Positions 36,820 through 48,348 of a DNA stretch of 64,000 nucleotides are shown here, piece by piece (positions within the stretch are counted from its first letter, which is position 1; the number at the start of each line of letters is the position of its first letter). The notes below the pieces were generated by a model. The model was not told where the DNA came from and did no database searches. It was given only the letters and a program-made list of their open reading frames with translations. Source of the stretch: Coniella vitis (lineage: Eukaryota; Ascomycota; Sordariomycetes; Diaporthales; Schizoparmaceae); NCBI GenBank assembly GCA_011317545.1, contig WUJK01000005.1, forward strand, positions 372,001 through 436,000, written 5' to 3'. Position numbers and translations under genes: made by a program.

Positions 36820-37960
36820 CTATCCAAGTGGCGCAATTCCAGCAGCCTGTGCTTCCTGGTTAAGCACATCAATTTCCGCCTTTGCATATGGAATGCCAGA
36901 CTTAAGCCTTTCTTCTCTTCTGGCAATCTCAATCTCTCCAGGAAAGTAGATGCGGTCCACTCCCTGCATCTTGTTGGAGCTGACGACGCGCTCGTAGAGA
37001 TGCTTCATTCTGGCTGTGAAGTCCTCTTTACTCACAAAGAGATCTGGTTTTAGGACAACAATGAAGTGGCCGACGTCTGCAGGACGGGAAGGATCATACG
37101 GTCCGGCTACATGGCCGGCATATGCCGAGCCTGACAGAACGCCCGAGAAGACGTCCATCATGATAGACAGCGCGGAACCCTTGGGACCGCCCATGGGCAG
37201 CATGACACCGTCAAGAGCTTCTGCCGGGTCAGTGGTGCGGTTGCCATCCTTGTCGAGAGCCCAGTCATCGGGAATGGGCTCGCCTCTGCGTAAAGCCTTG
37301 TAAATCTTGCCTCTGGCGGCTATGGAAGGAGCCATGTCAAGAATGAAGGGGATGGGCTCGCCTGGTGCGCCACATGCAATCGGGCTCACGCCCAGCAGCT
37401 GATCCTTGGATCCCCAGGCCGGCAGGGCCGGCGAACTGTTGGTAAATACAAGTGACATGAAGCCTGCATCCAGCGCCTGCTGCACAACCCAGGCCGACAT
37501 GCCAAAGTGGTTGCTGTTTTTACACGCGACCATGCCTATGCCGAAGGTGGAAGCCATGTCAATGGCCGCCGTGATGGCCATCTTGGCAACGACGGCGCCG
37601 AACGCATTGTGGCCATCAACATCTGCAATAGCCAGTTGCCAGCACAACAGTCAGCCTAGCTATCACTCTAGCCAGCGGATGTGCTTGTCTAGACTCACGG
37701 GCAACCACGGGCGTGACCTGTTTGAGGGTCGGCTGGGCCTTGGGATCGAGGACATGGAGGCGTACACGCTTGAGATACGAAGGCAGACGGTTGATGCCGT
37801 GCGAATCAACGCCACGCAAGTCGGCTGCGACAAGGTTCTCAGCTACGACGGCTGCGTCTTGAGAGGATACACCATTTGCCTCGAGCAGCTGGCGAGTGAA
37901 ATCTAGCGCAGCGGTGTGCGGAACATGGACGTATTCAGCTTGCGTTTCTGCACCAGACAT
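36820..37960 (-). CDS. Ldh2 (malate/L-lactate dehydrogenase)-family NAD(P)-dependent oxidoreductase
   Basis: Non-Rossmann 2-keto-acid/2-hydroxy-acid oxidoreductase; relatives reduce 2,3-diketogulonate, pyrroline carboxylates, sulfopyruvate or ureidoglycolate. Exons: 37960-37699 and 37622-36820, giving 354 residues, the family length. Signatures: ENLVAADLRGVDSHGINRLP (with the catalytic-region His), NSNHFGMSAW, and MAPSIAARGKIYKA; MGGPKGSALSIMMDV marks the C-terminal part. I chose ATG 37960 (A at -3) over ATG 38041, which would add 27 Pro-rich residues. It is divergent from an MFS sugar-acid-type importer and in tandem with the dehydratase, so a role in the same sugar-acid pathway is likely (inference). 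Confidence 0.88.
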
Positions 37961-39211
37961 GGTTCCAGGATGAGGCTTTTGATGAAGGTCACAACGAGGG
38001 TTAGGCTGGCCTGGCGGGGTCTGCGTTGGAGGCCTTGGCATTGAATGGGAGACGATTTGCCGGGCAGTGGCGGGCAGGCGGGAAGTTCTGGGGAACGGCC
38101 CGGCCAGGTCTGACCACCAGAGCTAGACTACCAGCCGATTATGTAATAGGCGAGACCACTATTGTCAACGTATACTATGTAGTATAAGGGAGCCACCACG
38201 CTTATATAAACAATTCCCGTTTTCCAAAACATACATCGCAGTTCAACGTCCCGATATCAGGAGTCTTGAATCCATCCGAATATCTCGAGTTGAGTATGCC
38301 AAGTACATGTATCAATTCAATTCATACACAGGACCATATGCCTGCATGTAAACTAAGCTTGGATTGCCTCGGCTCAATGGCATTGTTTTCTAGATATCCT
38401 TTTGGCCATTGAGCCGGGCTGGTAGCGGTGTCCATGCTTCTCGACGGCAGCTTACAAGGCTAGCAGCACCTGTTGACCTCATCGATATCGTATACAACCT
38501 AGTATATAGCAAATGGTGCTTCCGTTGCATCAGGGTGAGCAATAAGTAAGTGCGATATCTTCTTACAATATGTACATGCTTGCTGAGAAAATGTGGAAGA
38601 ACTATTGGACTTGAACATTTGCAGACCTATGTTGTACCACACAATGCATTCTGGCTTTGAGCCGTGCAATATCCATCATACTCAAGTGACATGTGTTTGG
38701 GCGATAGCTATCGGGATCTTGTTGTCCACGACCACAGAAACTGGCCTGATGAATGGCCAGACTAGGACAAATGCGGGTGCGGGCAGAACCACATCGCTTC
38801 TTCTTCGATTCTTCAGGGATGCCGTGGCAAGGCATATATGAAAACAGCATTGGTATCATTAATCCGGTCTGCTCCTGTGTGGGTGAGGAAGTTGGAACTT
38901 TGGAATCGGCAGACGCAAGGACAATATGTTGGCTTACTCTTTGTGAAAGTGCCGAGGAGAAAAGGATCAAGAGCTCTTATTGGTCAATTGCAGAACAACT
39001 TGCTATGCCCTCCATGGAAAGGTACAAAGAGTTTTCCCTTTCCGACCAAACAATATAGTCTATATAAACCTCTGCAAATCCCCGTCTTCTCTCTTGTTCT
39101 TGTCGCCTCTGTGCCTTCTTTGAGAGTCTCCATCAATACCATCCTACCCTCATTGGCTTGGAACCACATTCTCTCTGTGGAAGCTTTGCTTATCCGTTTC
39201 TGGCCATCACC
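37961..39211. promoter_or_regulatory. 1.25-kb bidirectional promoter region
   Basis: Separates the divergent Ldh2-type and MFS genes and could co-regulate them. A near-symmetric TATATAA-type element is at 38203-38209, about 240 bp before the Ldh2 start. TATATAAA at 39061-39068 lies about 145 bp before the MFS start. A TACTATG motif is at 38173-38179. No gene inside. Confidence 0.5.
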
Positions 39212-40848
39212 ATGACCACCGCAAGAACGATGACTGCCGACGTGTCTGCTACCAAGCCCGACGTCATCGAAGTAGACCAGGTCGAGAAGAGGGTGGGCAG
39301 TCTTGGTGACCTCGCTCCTACCGACGAGGACAAGGCCGCTTACGTTCGCAAGATAGATTGGCATCTGATGCCCGCCGTCTTCGTTATCTACATGTTCTCG
39401 GTCCTTGACCGCTCCAACCTGGGCAATGCCCACCAGGCGGGCATTGCTGAGGACATCGGTCTGGTGGGCAACCAGTACAATATCCTGGGCACAGTGTTCT
39501 ACATTGGATGTGCGTCATATCCACAGCTTCATCAACATGCTTTCCAGGCAAAGTGCTGACTACCGCCATCGTTGCATGGCCTGCTTCCAGACATAACATC
39601 CATGTGGACCGTCGTAGGCTGGAAGGTCTTTCCTGCCCACATCTGGGCCGCCTGCGTAATTGTCGCGTGGGCGACAATGTCCTCCCTGCAAGCGACGGTT
39701 GATAACTTTGCCGGCCTTGCTGTCGTCCGCTTTTTCCTTGGTTCCTTTGAGGCCATGTACGCTGGTGTACCAGTCTATTTGTCCTTCTTCTATCCTCGGG
39801 AGAAGCTCGGCTTCAGACAGGGCATCTTCATCTCAGGAGCTGCCCTCGCGAATGCTTATGGTGGCGCTCTTGGCTATGCCATCATGCACATCAGGAGCTA
39901 TCTGGCTTCGTGGAGGATTCTCTTTCTTGTCGAGGGTCTACCAACCATTATCATGGCGGTTGTTGCGTACGTTGTCTTTCCGGACAGCATCCGTGATGCC
40001 GCCTTTCTGACGGATCGGGAGAAAGAGATTGGGGCTTACTGCGTAAACGAAGGTCAAGCCATTCAACCAAAGAAGCATAAAGGTATAAGCCTCGTGGAGC
40101 TTAAAGAGGGTCTCAAAGATTGGCGCAGCTACGTTACCGGTGTCATTTTCTTTGGTTGCAATGTAAGTACAGATCAGTGCCTGGAGTCCTTTTTTTTTTT
40201 GGCACTTCACGCGCTGAACAAGATTCTCCGGATCCATGATTTTAGGTCTCTTTCGCAAGCCTGCCGCTTTTTGTCCCCAGCATCATTGCCGAGCTCGGCA
40301 TCTTCACGCGCCTCCAATCCAACGGACTGTCTGCGCCTCCCTACCTGTTTGCGCTAGTGGTCATATTGGCTGTCAACTTCACTGCTGATAGACTGCGCAC
40401 CCGGGGTCCCTTTGTCAGCTTATTTGGCCTCATTGCAGCCGTAGGCTTCATCCTACTGGCTACGACGAGGGACCCTATTGCCCGCTACATCGGCGTGTAT
40501 CTCGCCATCATGATCTTTGTCAGTGTTTCTCTCATGCTGTCGTGGGTCAGCAACATGCACAAGTCCGAGAGCAAACGCAGTGGTGGTTGGATTGTCTTTC
40601 AGATTCTGGGCCAGTGCGGGCCTTTGCTGGGCACCAATGTGTTCCCAGCCAGCCAAAAGCCGTACTATACCAAGGGGTCGTGGATCTCGACTGCCTTTTG
40701 CTTGCTCGTAGCGGTCGTTTCTGCGGCCTTGAGTCTTTCGCTCTGGAGGGAGAACAAGAAGCTTGACAAGATTTTCGAGGCAGGGCAGGAGGAGGGCGGA
40801 GCGCCAACATCGTCTGGGAGACAAAAGGGATGGCGATACATCGTATGA
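39212..40848 (+). CDS. MFS transporter, anion:cation symporter (Dal5-like) family
   Basis: Proton-coupled importer of organic anions; fungal relatives carry allantoate, nicotinate, pantothenate or sugar acids. Exons: 39212-39509, 39591-40162 and 40246-40848, giving 490 residues and about twelve membrane segments. Family features: KIDWHLMPAVFVIYMFSVLDRSNLGNA (first helix with Asp-Arg-Asn), YLSFFYPREKLGFRQGIF after helix 4, WRILFLVEGLPTI in helix 6, and the second-half HKSESKRSGGWIVFQILGQCGPLLGTNVFP. Both introns interrupt the helices at places that restore conserved sequence (FYIGYITSMW; GCNVSFASLP). Its divergent pairing with an oxidoreductase next to a sugar-acid dehydratase suggests uptake of the pathway's substrate (inference). 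Confidence 0.9.
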
Positions 40849-41383
40849 TTAGAGTTGATCATGGCTCATTGGTTACTTGGCGCATTTGTCATTGTGTTGT
40901 TAATACTATTATATCATACATATAAGATTTAAACGGTTGGCTTGATTCTTTGTGAACAGACGATTTTCTTTCCTTTTCGGTTGTAAATAAAAAGAAAATC
41001 ACCCAGCAATTGGAACTGATCCATGAGCAGGCTACTATATAAGACCAAATGACTGCACAAGCATATAATTCTATTGATGCATTGTTAGAGTCATACAAAG
41101 TGAACTCCTCACTCCGAACCGACCCTATATATGTACAGATACCCGCTCTCCAAAGAGATAGCAATGCATGAATGTCGTTGATCTTGCCCTCGGCATCGCT
41201 GTTCGTATAATTGTAACCAAATGATTAAATTCCCAAGGTATAAATTCGTCTTGATTGGAAGACGCGTGTGCTTTGAAAAACGCTCGAATATACGGTAATC
41301 ATGTACTGCAGAGTCTAGCGCTTCATGTACAGTTCTAAACGTCACACGACCGACTTATCTATACGTATATATTTACTTTTTCT
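40849..41383. other. Convergent intergenic region
   Basis: AT-rich 3' flanks of the two MFS genes. No gene seen. Confidence 0.55.
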
Positions 41384-43602
41384 TCAAAAGACACTTCCCT
41401 TGCTCCACTTGCTTGATGCCCTGATCCTCTTGCCGAATGCATAAAAAATAAAGGGAACTGGAATCATAAGGGTTGCGAACCCGGCGAAAATCGACTGTCC
41501 CGGACCTACACCGAGTTGTGCGTATAGAGGGCCGATGGCCACTTTTTGAATCCAACAATGTTAGCCGATGCAAAGGGATGAAAGAATGGAAAAAGAGCGG
41601 GATGAAGTCAAGAGGATCAAAAGTGACCCTTGAAAAGCAAGGATGGGGAACTTACAGGGAAACCCGGCGGCGAAGACACTGCGCAGAAAGGTGTTGGCAG
41701 CTACTGCACTGGCTATAGCGATTGAGACGCAATGTCAGCGCTTCTAAATCTCACTTCACGGGTGACAAAACAGATGGACAAGAGAATGGGACCATCTCTG
41801 GAGGCGGAACCAAGACGTACCTGCATACATCCGAAATGTGTCGACAAGGTAATTCAATGCTGCCTGAAAGATGGTGTTGAAACCACAGCCCATCAGGTAG
41901 AGGCCAATGACGGGAGCGATCCACGGCGCCTCTTCGGGCTCGGCAGTCCATGCGGTGATGAACTGTCCAACAGCAAACAGGATTGAGCCAAGCATCATGG
42001 GTGGCAGTCTCTTTTCAGGAACGGCACGGTCGCCGGCAGCGTGATAGGCCTTATTATAGGCCAGCTGATTCAACGTGTTGAGCACGGCGCCTGTGATGCT
42101 GCCGAGACAAATAGCGAGGAATGGGAGCTCACTTTGGAGGAGATTCCAGCCGCGTATGCTTCCAAAGATTGTGGGCACTGCACCGAGCTGCATATATAGA
42201 ATTCCGTAGCAAAAGGAGGCGTACAATGCCATGAGGAAGCAAATCGGGGTGCAGAGCAATTGGAGGGGACGAATAAGGAACTTGCGACAAAGTTCCGAGA
42301 TACTCGGCTCCCATTCCTCAAACTTGGCGTGGAGCGCATAGTTGCCGCTGTCGTGGCGTAGACGTCGTGCCTTGGCGACTAGCAATACAGGCGGGTAGGT
42401 CTCATCAATGAATATGATCGCGTTGAGAAGCACGACCGATTGCAGGATACCAGTAAGATACTCGGTCCAACGCCAGCCAAGAGAGGGTACTTGTACAACA
42501 GCTGCGGAGACAATGGGACCCACGGTAGGGCCACCAACAACTGCCAGAGCATAGCCGGCCATGGCGATGCCACGATGTGCAGGCGAATAAAGCTGCGAGT
42601 AGATCCAAGGTTAGCTAGCATTCTCAAAGCGGTGGAACGTATCTCAGTAAGACGGGTACTCAAGATTGCTCTTGAAGTTTCTTAAGAAACATATATGTGG
42701 AGCTGTCTTTTAGAAAGACTCAATGAGACGGACAAACTTTGTGTGTCAAGACGGGGGATCCAACATACATCGCCAAGAACGCCACCAGTGTTGGTGACGG
42801 GTGCTGAAGCAAAGAAAGCACCGAAGAAACGCGTGATGAAAATGGTCTGTAGATCCTTGGCGGTGGCTGTGGCAAAGGAGAAGCAAATGGCGACAAACAT
42901 AGGCGTAAGGACAGCGGCACGACGGCCGTAGACTTCCGACAAGGGCGCCCAAAGAAGAGGACCAAGACCAAAGCCTAACAAGAAGAGGGTGGTGCCCAGA
43001 ATAGCAACCTCACTGCTGACATTGAACTGGGACGCGATCTGGCTTGTGCCTGCCGAGTAGGAAGACGAGGCCCAGGTGGCCGTCATGGTGACGAGACCGT
43101 ACAGGAGAGTGGTAGTAACCTTCTTATGAGTGGGCCAGTTGATGGGACGGTAAGGGTCATCATCGCCATCAAAGTCGACGAGCTCGGCAGGCGTTGTCTT
43201 TTGGTGGGTCAAGGGGTGGGAAAATTGAGGGACTGGGCGGCTCCGAAGCCTCGACAAGACAGTATCTCTGCGCGAGATGGTGCGGTTCAGAGATAGTCCG
43301 CTGGCATTCGCCTGGCCCTGGCCACTTCTCCGGCTCCTTGACCGCGACCAGCTGGGCCGAGTCTCTATGGTTGAAGGGCGATGGCCGTCGAGCTGGTGGT
43401 CGGGGTCGTCGCACTCCTCCTCACTGCTGTGGTCAGTCTCGGCGTCCGACATGTGCACTCCAGATTCAATGTCTTGGTTGGGCCGAGGGTGGTAGTGGTG
43501 AGGATCATGAAGGCCCCCTTGCGAGGATGCCGCACTCGAGTCTCCGTCATTCTGGGCAGCTTTCTCCCATGATGGATTTGGTGACTCGCTGTCTCCAGCC
43601 AT
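41384..43602 (-). CDS. MFS transporter, DHA1 drug:H+ antiporter family
   Basis: Twelve-helix exporter of polyamines, drugs or metabolites. Minus-strand exons: 43602-42769, 42592-41821, 41712-41656 and 41541-41384, giving 606 residues. The hydrophilic N-terminus is unusually long (about 155 residues: His/Pro-rich, acidic, then RSRSRRSGQG). The transporter starts at DPYRPINWPTHKKVTTTLLYGLVTM. Motif A LWAPLSEVYGRRAAVL, motif C GYALAVVGGPTVGPI and the DHA1-type APVTNTGGVLGDLYSPAHRG are intact. The last two short exons were found by phase and by the C-terminal pattern GPLYAQLGVGPGQS and PVPFIFYAFGKRIR; the alternative frame ending in LLKKK at 41373 is rejected. It lies convergent to the importer; a link to the sugar-acid genes is unproven. 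Confidence 0.88.
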
Positions 43603-45274
43603 TTGAAGGTCGCGCAAGTACGACGATGGTGCGTTTCGTTGTTACGTCTTTTGGAACAGAAAACAGATCAGTATTATATCAATTACAACTTATTGACAAG
43701 AATGCTGGTGGACCATGTGCGTGCGTTCGGTCAGAATCTGGAAGTACAGAAGCGTATATATAATGTGCTCTATATGTAGAAGCATGAGCAGACGATGAAA
43801 GCTCTCAAGATGATAAACAACAGCGCACTGGTGGCGCATCAAAACTTGCAGCAAAAGAAGCAACAATTGAGTGGGATGTGCCAGTTAGGCGTCGACAAAA
43901 ATTCAACAGCGCAGCCATTAACACAGAGCAAAGCAGCACGCTTGACGTCATACGACGCTATGCGAACTAACGTCGCCGCCACCGGCCCCGACACGGCTAT
44001 GACGGCAGGTTTGGCCGAGTCCGGTGCCGGCATGGCTGGTCGGCCCGGAGCTTGGCAGGGGCCTACGACCTTCGATACTTCGGCGCTGGCAGGCTAGTTA
44101 GTAGTCGGTAAGCTTATCGGCTACTGTACCTACCACAATCACATGCTTTAGGACCTCAAGGCACACCAAGAATGCCGAAAACTGTCTTTGGCGGCGTTGA
44201 GCAGGCCAGGACACTATTCCTTCCAGCGCCCTTGATAAACACAAATAACATACGCCAAAGGCTATATAAACCTCGTTTACGATGCAACTCGGCTCACCCA
44301 CCGTCGACCACCTTTGATGGATCGTATGTATGTGTGTGTGCTTGCAGATCAGCTACTCTGTCTTGACGCAACCCACGACTTGTCTCGACAACCATGTTTC
44401 CTACCGCCTTGCGTCGCCACTTGGCCGCGGCTTATCGATATGAAGGAGCGCTGTAGGTGGGAAGCAGCGACAGCCTGAAGATGGCGACTGGCGACAGGGA
44501 CGTGGAAAATGAAGCCCAACATCGCTAGCAGGGGCCACGCCGAGAGCGCGCAGAATCTGACAAGCCACAGAAGGTGTGAAAGCTTCGCATCCACCTGCCT
44601 AGAACAACGGCTGCTATATACTACTATGGATATAGCAGGCCTCCAAAATACCGTCTCCACGGCGCAGCCATGCGGAGAAGAGAAAGCAGGACTAGTGCTG
44701 ATACGGCCACAGAAAGATAAGCTCCCTGGACCATCGACCACCCTCGCCGTCATCCTGATTGGCCTGCCACGCCAACGATAAGTGCGCCGCATCCCAGAGA
44801 GGCACATGGCTGCTCGCTTCCAGATAGAGTTGTACATGGCCGTATCTTTGCTTCCTTCCCGGTCGCTTGACGGTAGATACGCTCGTCCATATCTCAAGGC
44901 CATGACTCGGCGTCCTTCAGCATTGTCTCTTGGTCTCATCGTGAACCTGGGATAAGATATCGCTGTGATCTCCGGCTTCGGAAACCATCGTTGGTGTACT
45001 GGGCGCGTCTGGCTACTAGTTCGAGATAGGGCATCTGGTATAACACGACTTGCAACCCACTGTCAGCACGAGTGAAGGAGGCCTTCACGAGCCACGCCTC
45101 TGCAGGTTCCGCCTTCTCACCCTTCTTGGAGAGACCCGTGTTGCCCACACACGAGAGCACAGCTCTTTGTAGCCCTCTCGTCGGCTGGTGAAAGGCACTT
45201 TCCTTCAAAACGGCCTCTCTACATTTCTTCGCTTACTTGGCCTCCCATCTACCTCCACAAACAGCCAAGGCGCA
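43603..45274. other. Divergent intergenic region, no supported gene
   Basis: Upstream regions of the DHA1 gene and of the APC permease. TATATAAA at 44263-44270 lies about 1 kb before the permease start, so a long leader or an unseen short transcript is possible. Open frames at 43795-44097 (+) and 44349-44939 (-) lack signatures. Confidence 0.4.
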
Positions 45275-47360
45275 ATGGCTGAGCCAGCAGTAGAACGCCA
45301 GTCTTCCAACCATGCTGGCCAGGCCCACGATGAAGACCGCCTGGCCCAATTTGGGTACAAGCAGGAATTGAGGAGAGATTGGGGTCTGGCCCACAACTTT
45401 GGCGTGTCCTTTAGCATCATCAGTGTTATCACAGGCATTACTACCTTGTTCAGTTACGGTCTCAACACCGGAGGTCCTGGCGTGATGAGCGTAGGATGGA
45501 TCATTGTCTCATTCTTCACGATGCTTGTCGCCATCGCCATGGCTGAAATTGTCTCGGCTATTCCTACAAGTGGAGGGCCCTACTTCTGGGCTGCAATGCT
45601 CGCTCCACCGCGATGGAGTCCCTTTGCTGCGTGGTAAGTGAACTCGATTGATAGACTGACCTACATGCAGTCCGCAGCCATGACTGACACTCATAGGTTG
45701 ACGGGCTGGTTCAACCTGCTTGGTCAGGTCGCTGTGACGACGGGTATCAGCTTTGGCTTGGCTGGACTGATTGCAACGGCTGTCAAAGTCAAAAACCCGG
45801 ATTTTGCGGGAAATGCGTCCCAAACGATTGGGATATACGCTGCAGTCCTTGTCTCTCATGTAAGGCACTCCTTCTGTCTCCTCTCTCCTGCAAACAAACA
45901 AAAAGAGATCATCTCGTGGCAAGCGTTGGCCTTGGAGGCAGAGTACATATAGCTAATACAGAGTAGGGCCTCGTCAACACTTTTGGGGTACACATACTCA
46001 AGCATCTCAATAACATTTCCATTTTTCTGCATAGCGCAGGCGTCACAGCCATTGTACGTATTGTGCTTCAGTGCTTCATTGATCCTGGCAGACTTGTTCT
46101 AGGATTAACACTGATATTTAAAAAACAACAACATAGGCTATCGCAGTCCTGGCAAAAGCTCCTACCCATCAAACTGGAAAATTCGTGTATGTACACCATT
46201 CACTCCATTGCTATGAAAAACCAAGACTGTCACATCACATCCATCTCAGACGACTGACTGCTTCATTCTTTTTATATTTAGATTCGCTACCTTTTATGAC
46301 GGTAGCGGCCTCGATGGTATCGGCTGGAGCATTCGGGCGAGTCCGGCGTACATAGCTGTGTGTGGTTCACTCATGTCCCAATACACACTCACAGGCTTCG
46401 ATGCGTCAGCCCATCTTTCCGAAGAAACTCGACAGGCCGACTGGAGCGCTCCGATCGGCGTCGTATCTAGCGTTGGGTTCAGTGCTATCTTTGGCTTTTT
46501 TGTCTTGCTGGCCTTTCTCTTTTCTATCCAGAATTTCGAGGATACTCTAGACAATCAGTACAGCCAGCCTGTCCTGAAGATTTTGGTCGATGTCTTTGGA
46601 GAGAATGGTGCGCTGGCCGTATTCTCTATCATTATCAGTAAGTCCTATTGTTTTCTCACCATGTCCCGCATCGTCACTTTTCCCCAGCTTCACCATGTCA
46701 TTTATACCTACTGACGCCATCAAAGTATGTGTCTGGCACTGTGGTCTCTTCTCTATGACGTCGAATTCTCGAATGATGTTTGCCTTCTCTCGTGATAGCG
46801 GCATACCGAGCTTTTTCCACAAGGTTGATGACCGTTTTCGGTCGCCAGTTCGAGCCATCTGGCTGGCTGCTACGCTGTCCTTTATCTTGGCACTACCCTC
46901 CCTCGGCTCAAGTGTGGCTTTCTCGGCTGCCACATCTATTGCAACTATTGGTCTATACATTTCGTATGGCATACCAATCCTGATTGGCCTCATCTGGCAT
47001 GGCAACTTCAAGGCGATCAAGGGTCCTTTCAACCTTCGAGGCATGTCACGGATTATAGCTGGCGCCGCATGTTCGTGGATTGCATGCATAACTGTGGTGT
47101 TTTGCCTTCCAACATCCAACCCGGTCACAAGCCAGACGTTGAATTACACCGTGGTGGCTGTAGGGATTATTGGCATCTTTGCCGTTAGCTCCTGGATCAC
47201 CTGGGCTCACCGTTGGTTCACTGGACCTGCAGAAGAAGTGACCGAGGCTTTGCGGCTCGGTGTTGACGTGACAGAACCAGGTGCACTCGAGCAAAAGGCG
47301 GCAGAGGCAGAGGTTCATGGGAAAACCCCCCATAACATCAAAGAAACCACCACACAATGA
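45275..47360 (+). CDS. APC-superfamily amino acid permease (GABA/choline permease-like)
   Basis: Plasma-membrane amine/amino acid importer of the fungal ACT group. Six exons: 45275-45633, 45697-45859, 45967-46053, 46137-46186, 46282-46637 and 46726-47360, giving 549 residues; all phases close. Features: DEDRLAQFGYKQELRRDWGL before helix 1, GVSFSIISVITGITTLFSYGL, IPTSGGPYFWAAMLAPPRW (substrate-binding helix 3 region), FDASAHLSEETRQADWSAPI (consensus amphipathic segment of the family), and MTSNSRMMFAFSRDSGIP in the eighth-helix region. The C-terminal tail is hydrophilic. Mini-exon 4 is only 50 bp. Substrate could be GABA, choline or another amine; it may or may not belong to the adjacent catabolic genes. 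Confidence 0.9.
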
Positions 47361-48348
47361 GCCAGCACTGGATGCAATGAAGTTAGTTCGTGGTCACGAA
47401 TTTTAAAACTCGACAGGACTGACTTGATCTGCTGTGTAGATGGACATTATACGCTCTGATGAACTTCTCTTGCAACTGTGAGAAAATAATAGCTTATTTA
47501 ATCGAATATATATATATATATATATATATACGTTCAGCAGCATCAGCCTTTTTGACACGGTAGATTACATTTTTCCGACCATGTTGTAAGTCGGTTCCCT
47601 CAACCAAGTGCAGAATTATCGGCTTATTCCGCCCAACCAGGCGTTTAGTAGCTGCAGTGTACTACTTACTGTATATGTAGTGCTACATAGTACGACGTAT
47701 ATGCACGATACTTTCGCCTGGTTGAGCAGAGGGCCACCAACCGCCCCTGACACGTGCAGTAAGCCAGACAGAACTCAGGCCTTATAAAAGCCTCGGCTCG
47801 TTGTGGGATTGTGGTTTTCAGCTTCAGCCCTGCAAGCCACCAACCCACGTGGAAAACAGCCAGAACTTTTCAGCTTGCTAGAGACTGCTCGCCGTGACCA
47901 CCATCCCGTGTTTCTTTCTGGGGGAGTCAGGAGCGCATTTATTGATGAGCCAACCAAAGGTTTGCCCATTGTGCATGGGATATTGCGCGGGGCATTGTGT
48001 GCTTATTCGCTTTTCAGCGAAACTCTCAAGAGAGCGGCCAGTGCTCCTCGGCTGAGCGCGGGCTTTTTACCCCTGGCACTCCGGAGCAAAAGGCCGATTC
48101 GCTGGCCACGGCAATTCGAATTACAAGAACACTGTATATACATATGTCCTTCTGCTCCGGCGCTCGCTTTGCTGGGGCTCGGAGCAACTGTGTGAGGCCC
48201 CCGGGTGCTGCCCAGTACACATGTTCACTTTCCTCACCAGAACGGCTGCGCATAGCACACACACTCTGAGCGCTTTTCCCAGCCAGAGGAGTCTTGCGCT
48301 CTTTTCATACATCGTAATGCTTCATTGTCCCATGCGCAACCCTTTATA
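47361..48348. other. Intergenic region with microsatellite and TATA element
   Basis: A 25-bp (AT)n tract spans 47506-47530. TATAAAAG is at 47783-47790, 560 bp before the next start codon. A CATAGTA motif is at 47686-47692. No gene seen. Confidence 0.5.

Noticed and set aside
41373..41573. Alternative C-terminus of the DHA1 transporter ending LLKKK
   Set aside because: It is out of phase with the conserved C-terminal pattern; the spliced frame ends at 41384.
43795..44097. 100-codon plus-strand frame with an ATG
   Set aside because: No domain, in a divergent promoter region, with nothing in composition beyond chance.
44349..44939. 196-codon minus-strand frame with an ATG
   Set aside because: Codon use is unlike neighbouring genes, no family signature, and it would occupy the permease promoter.
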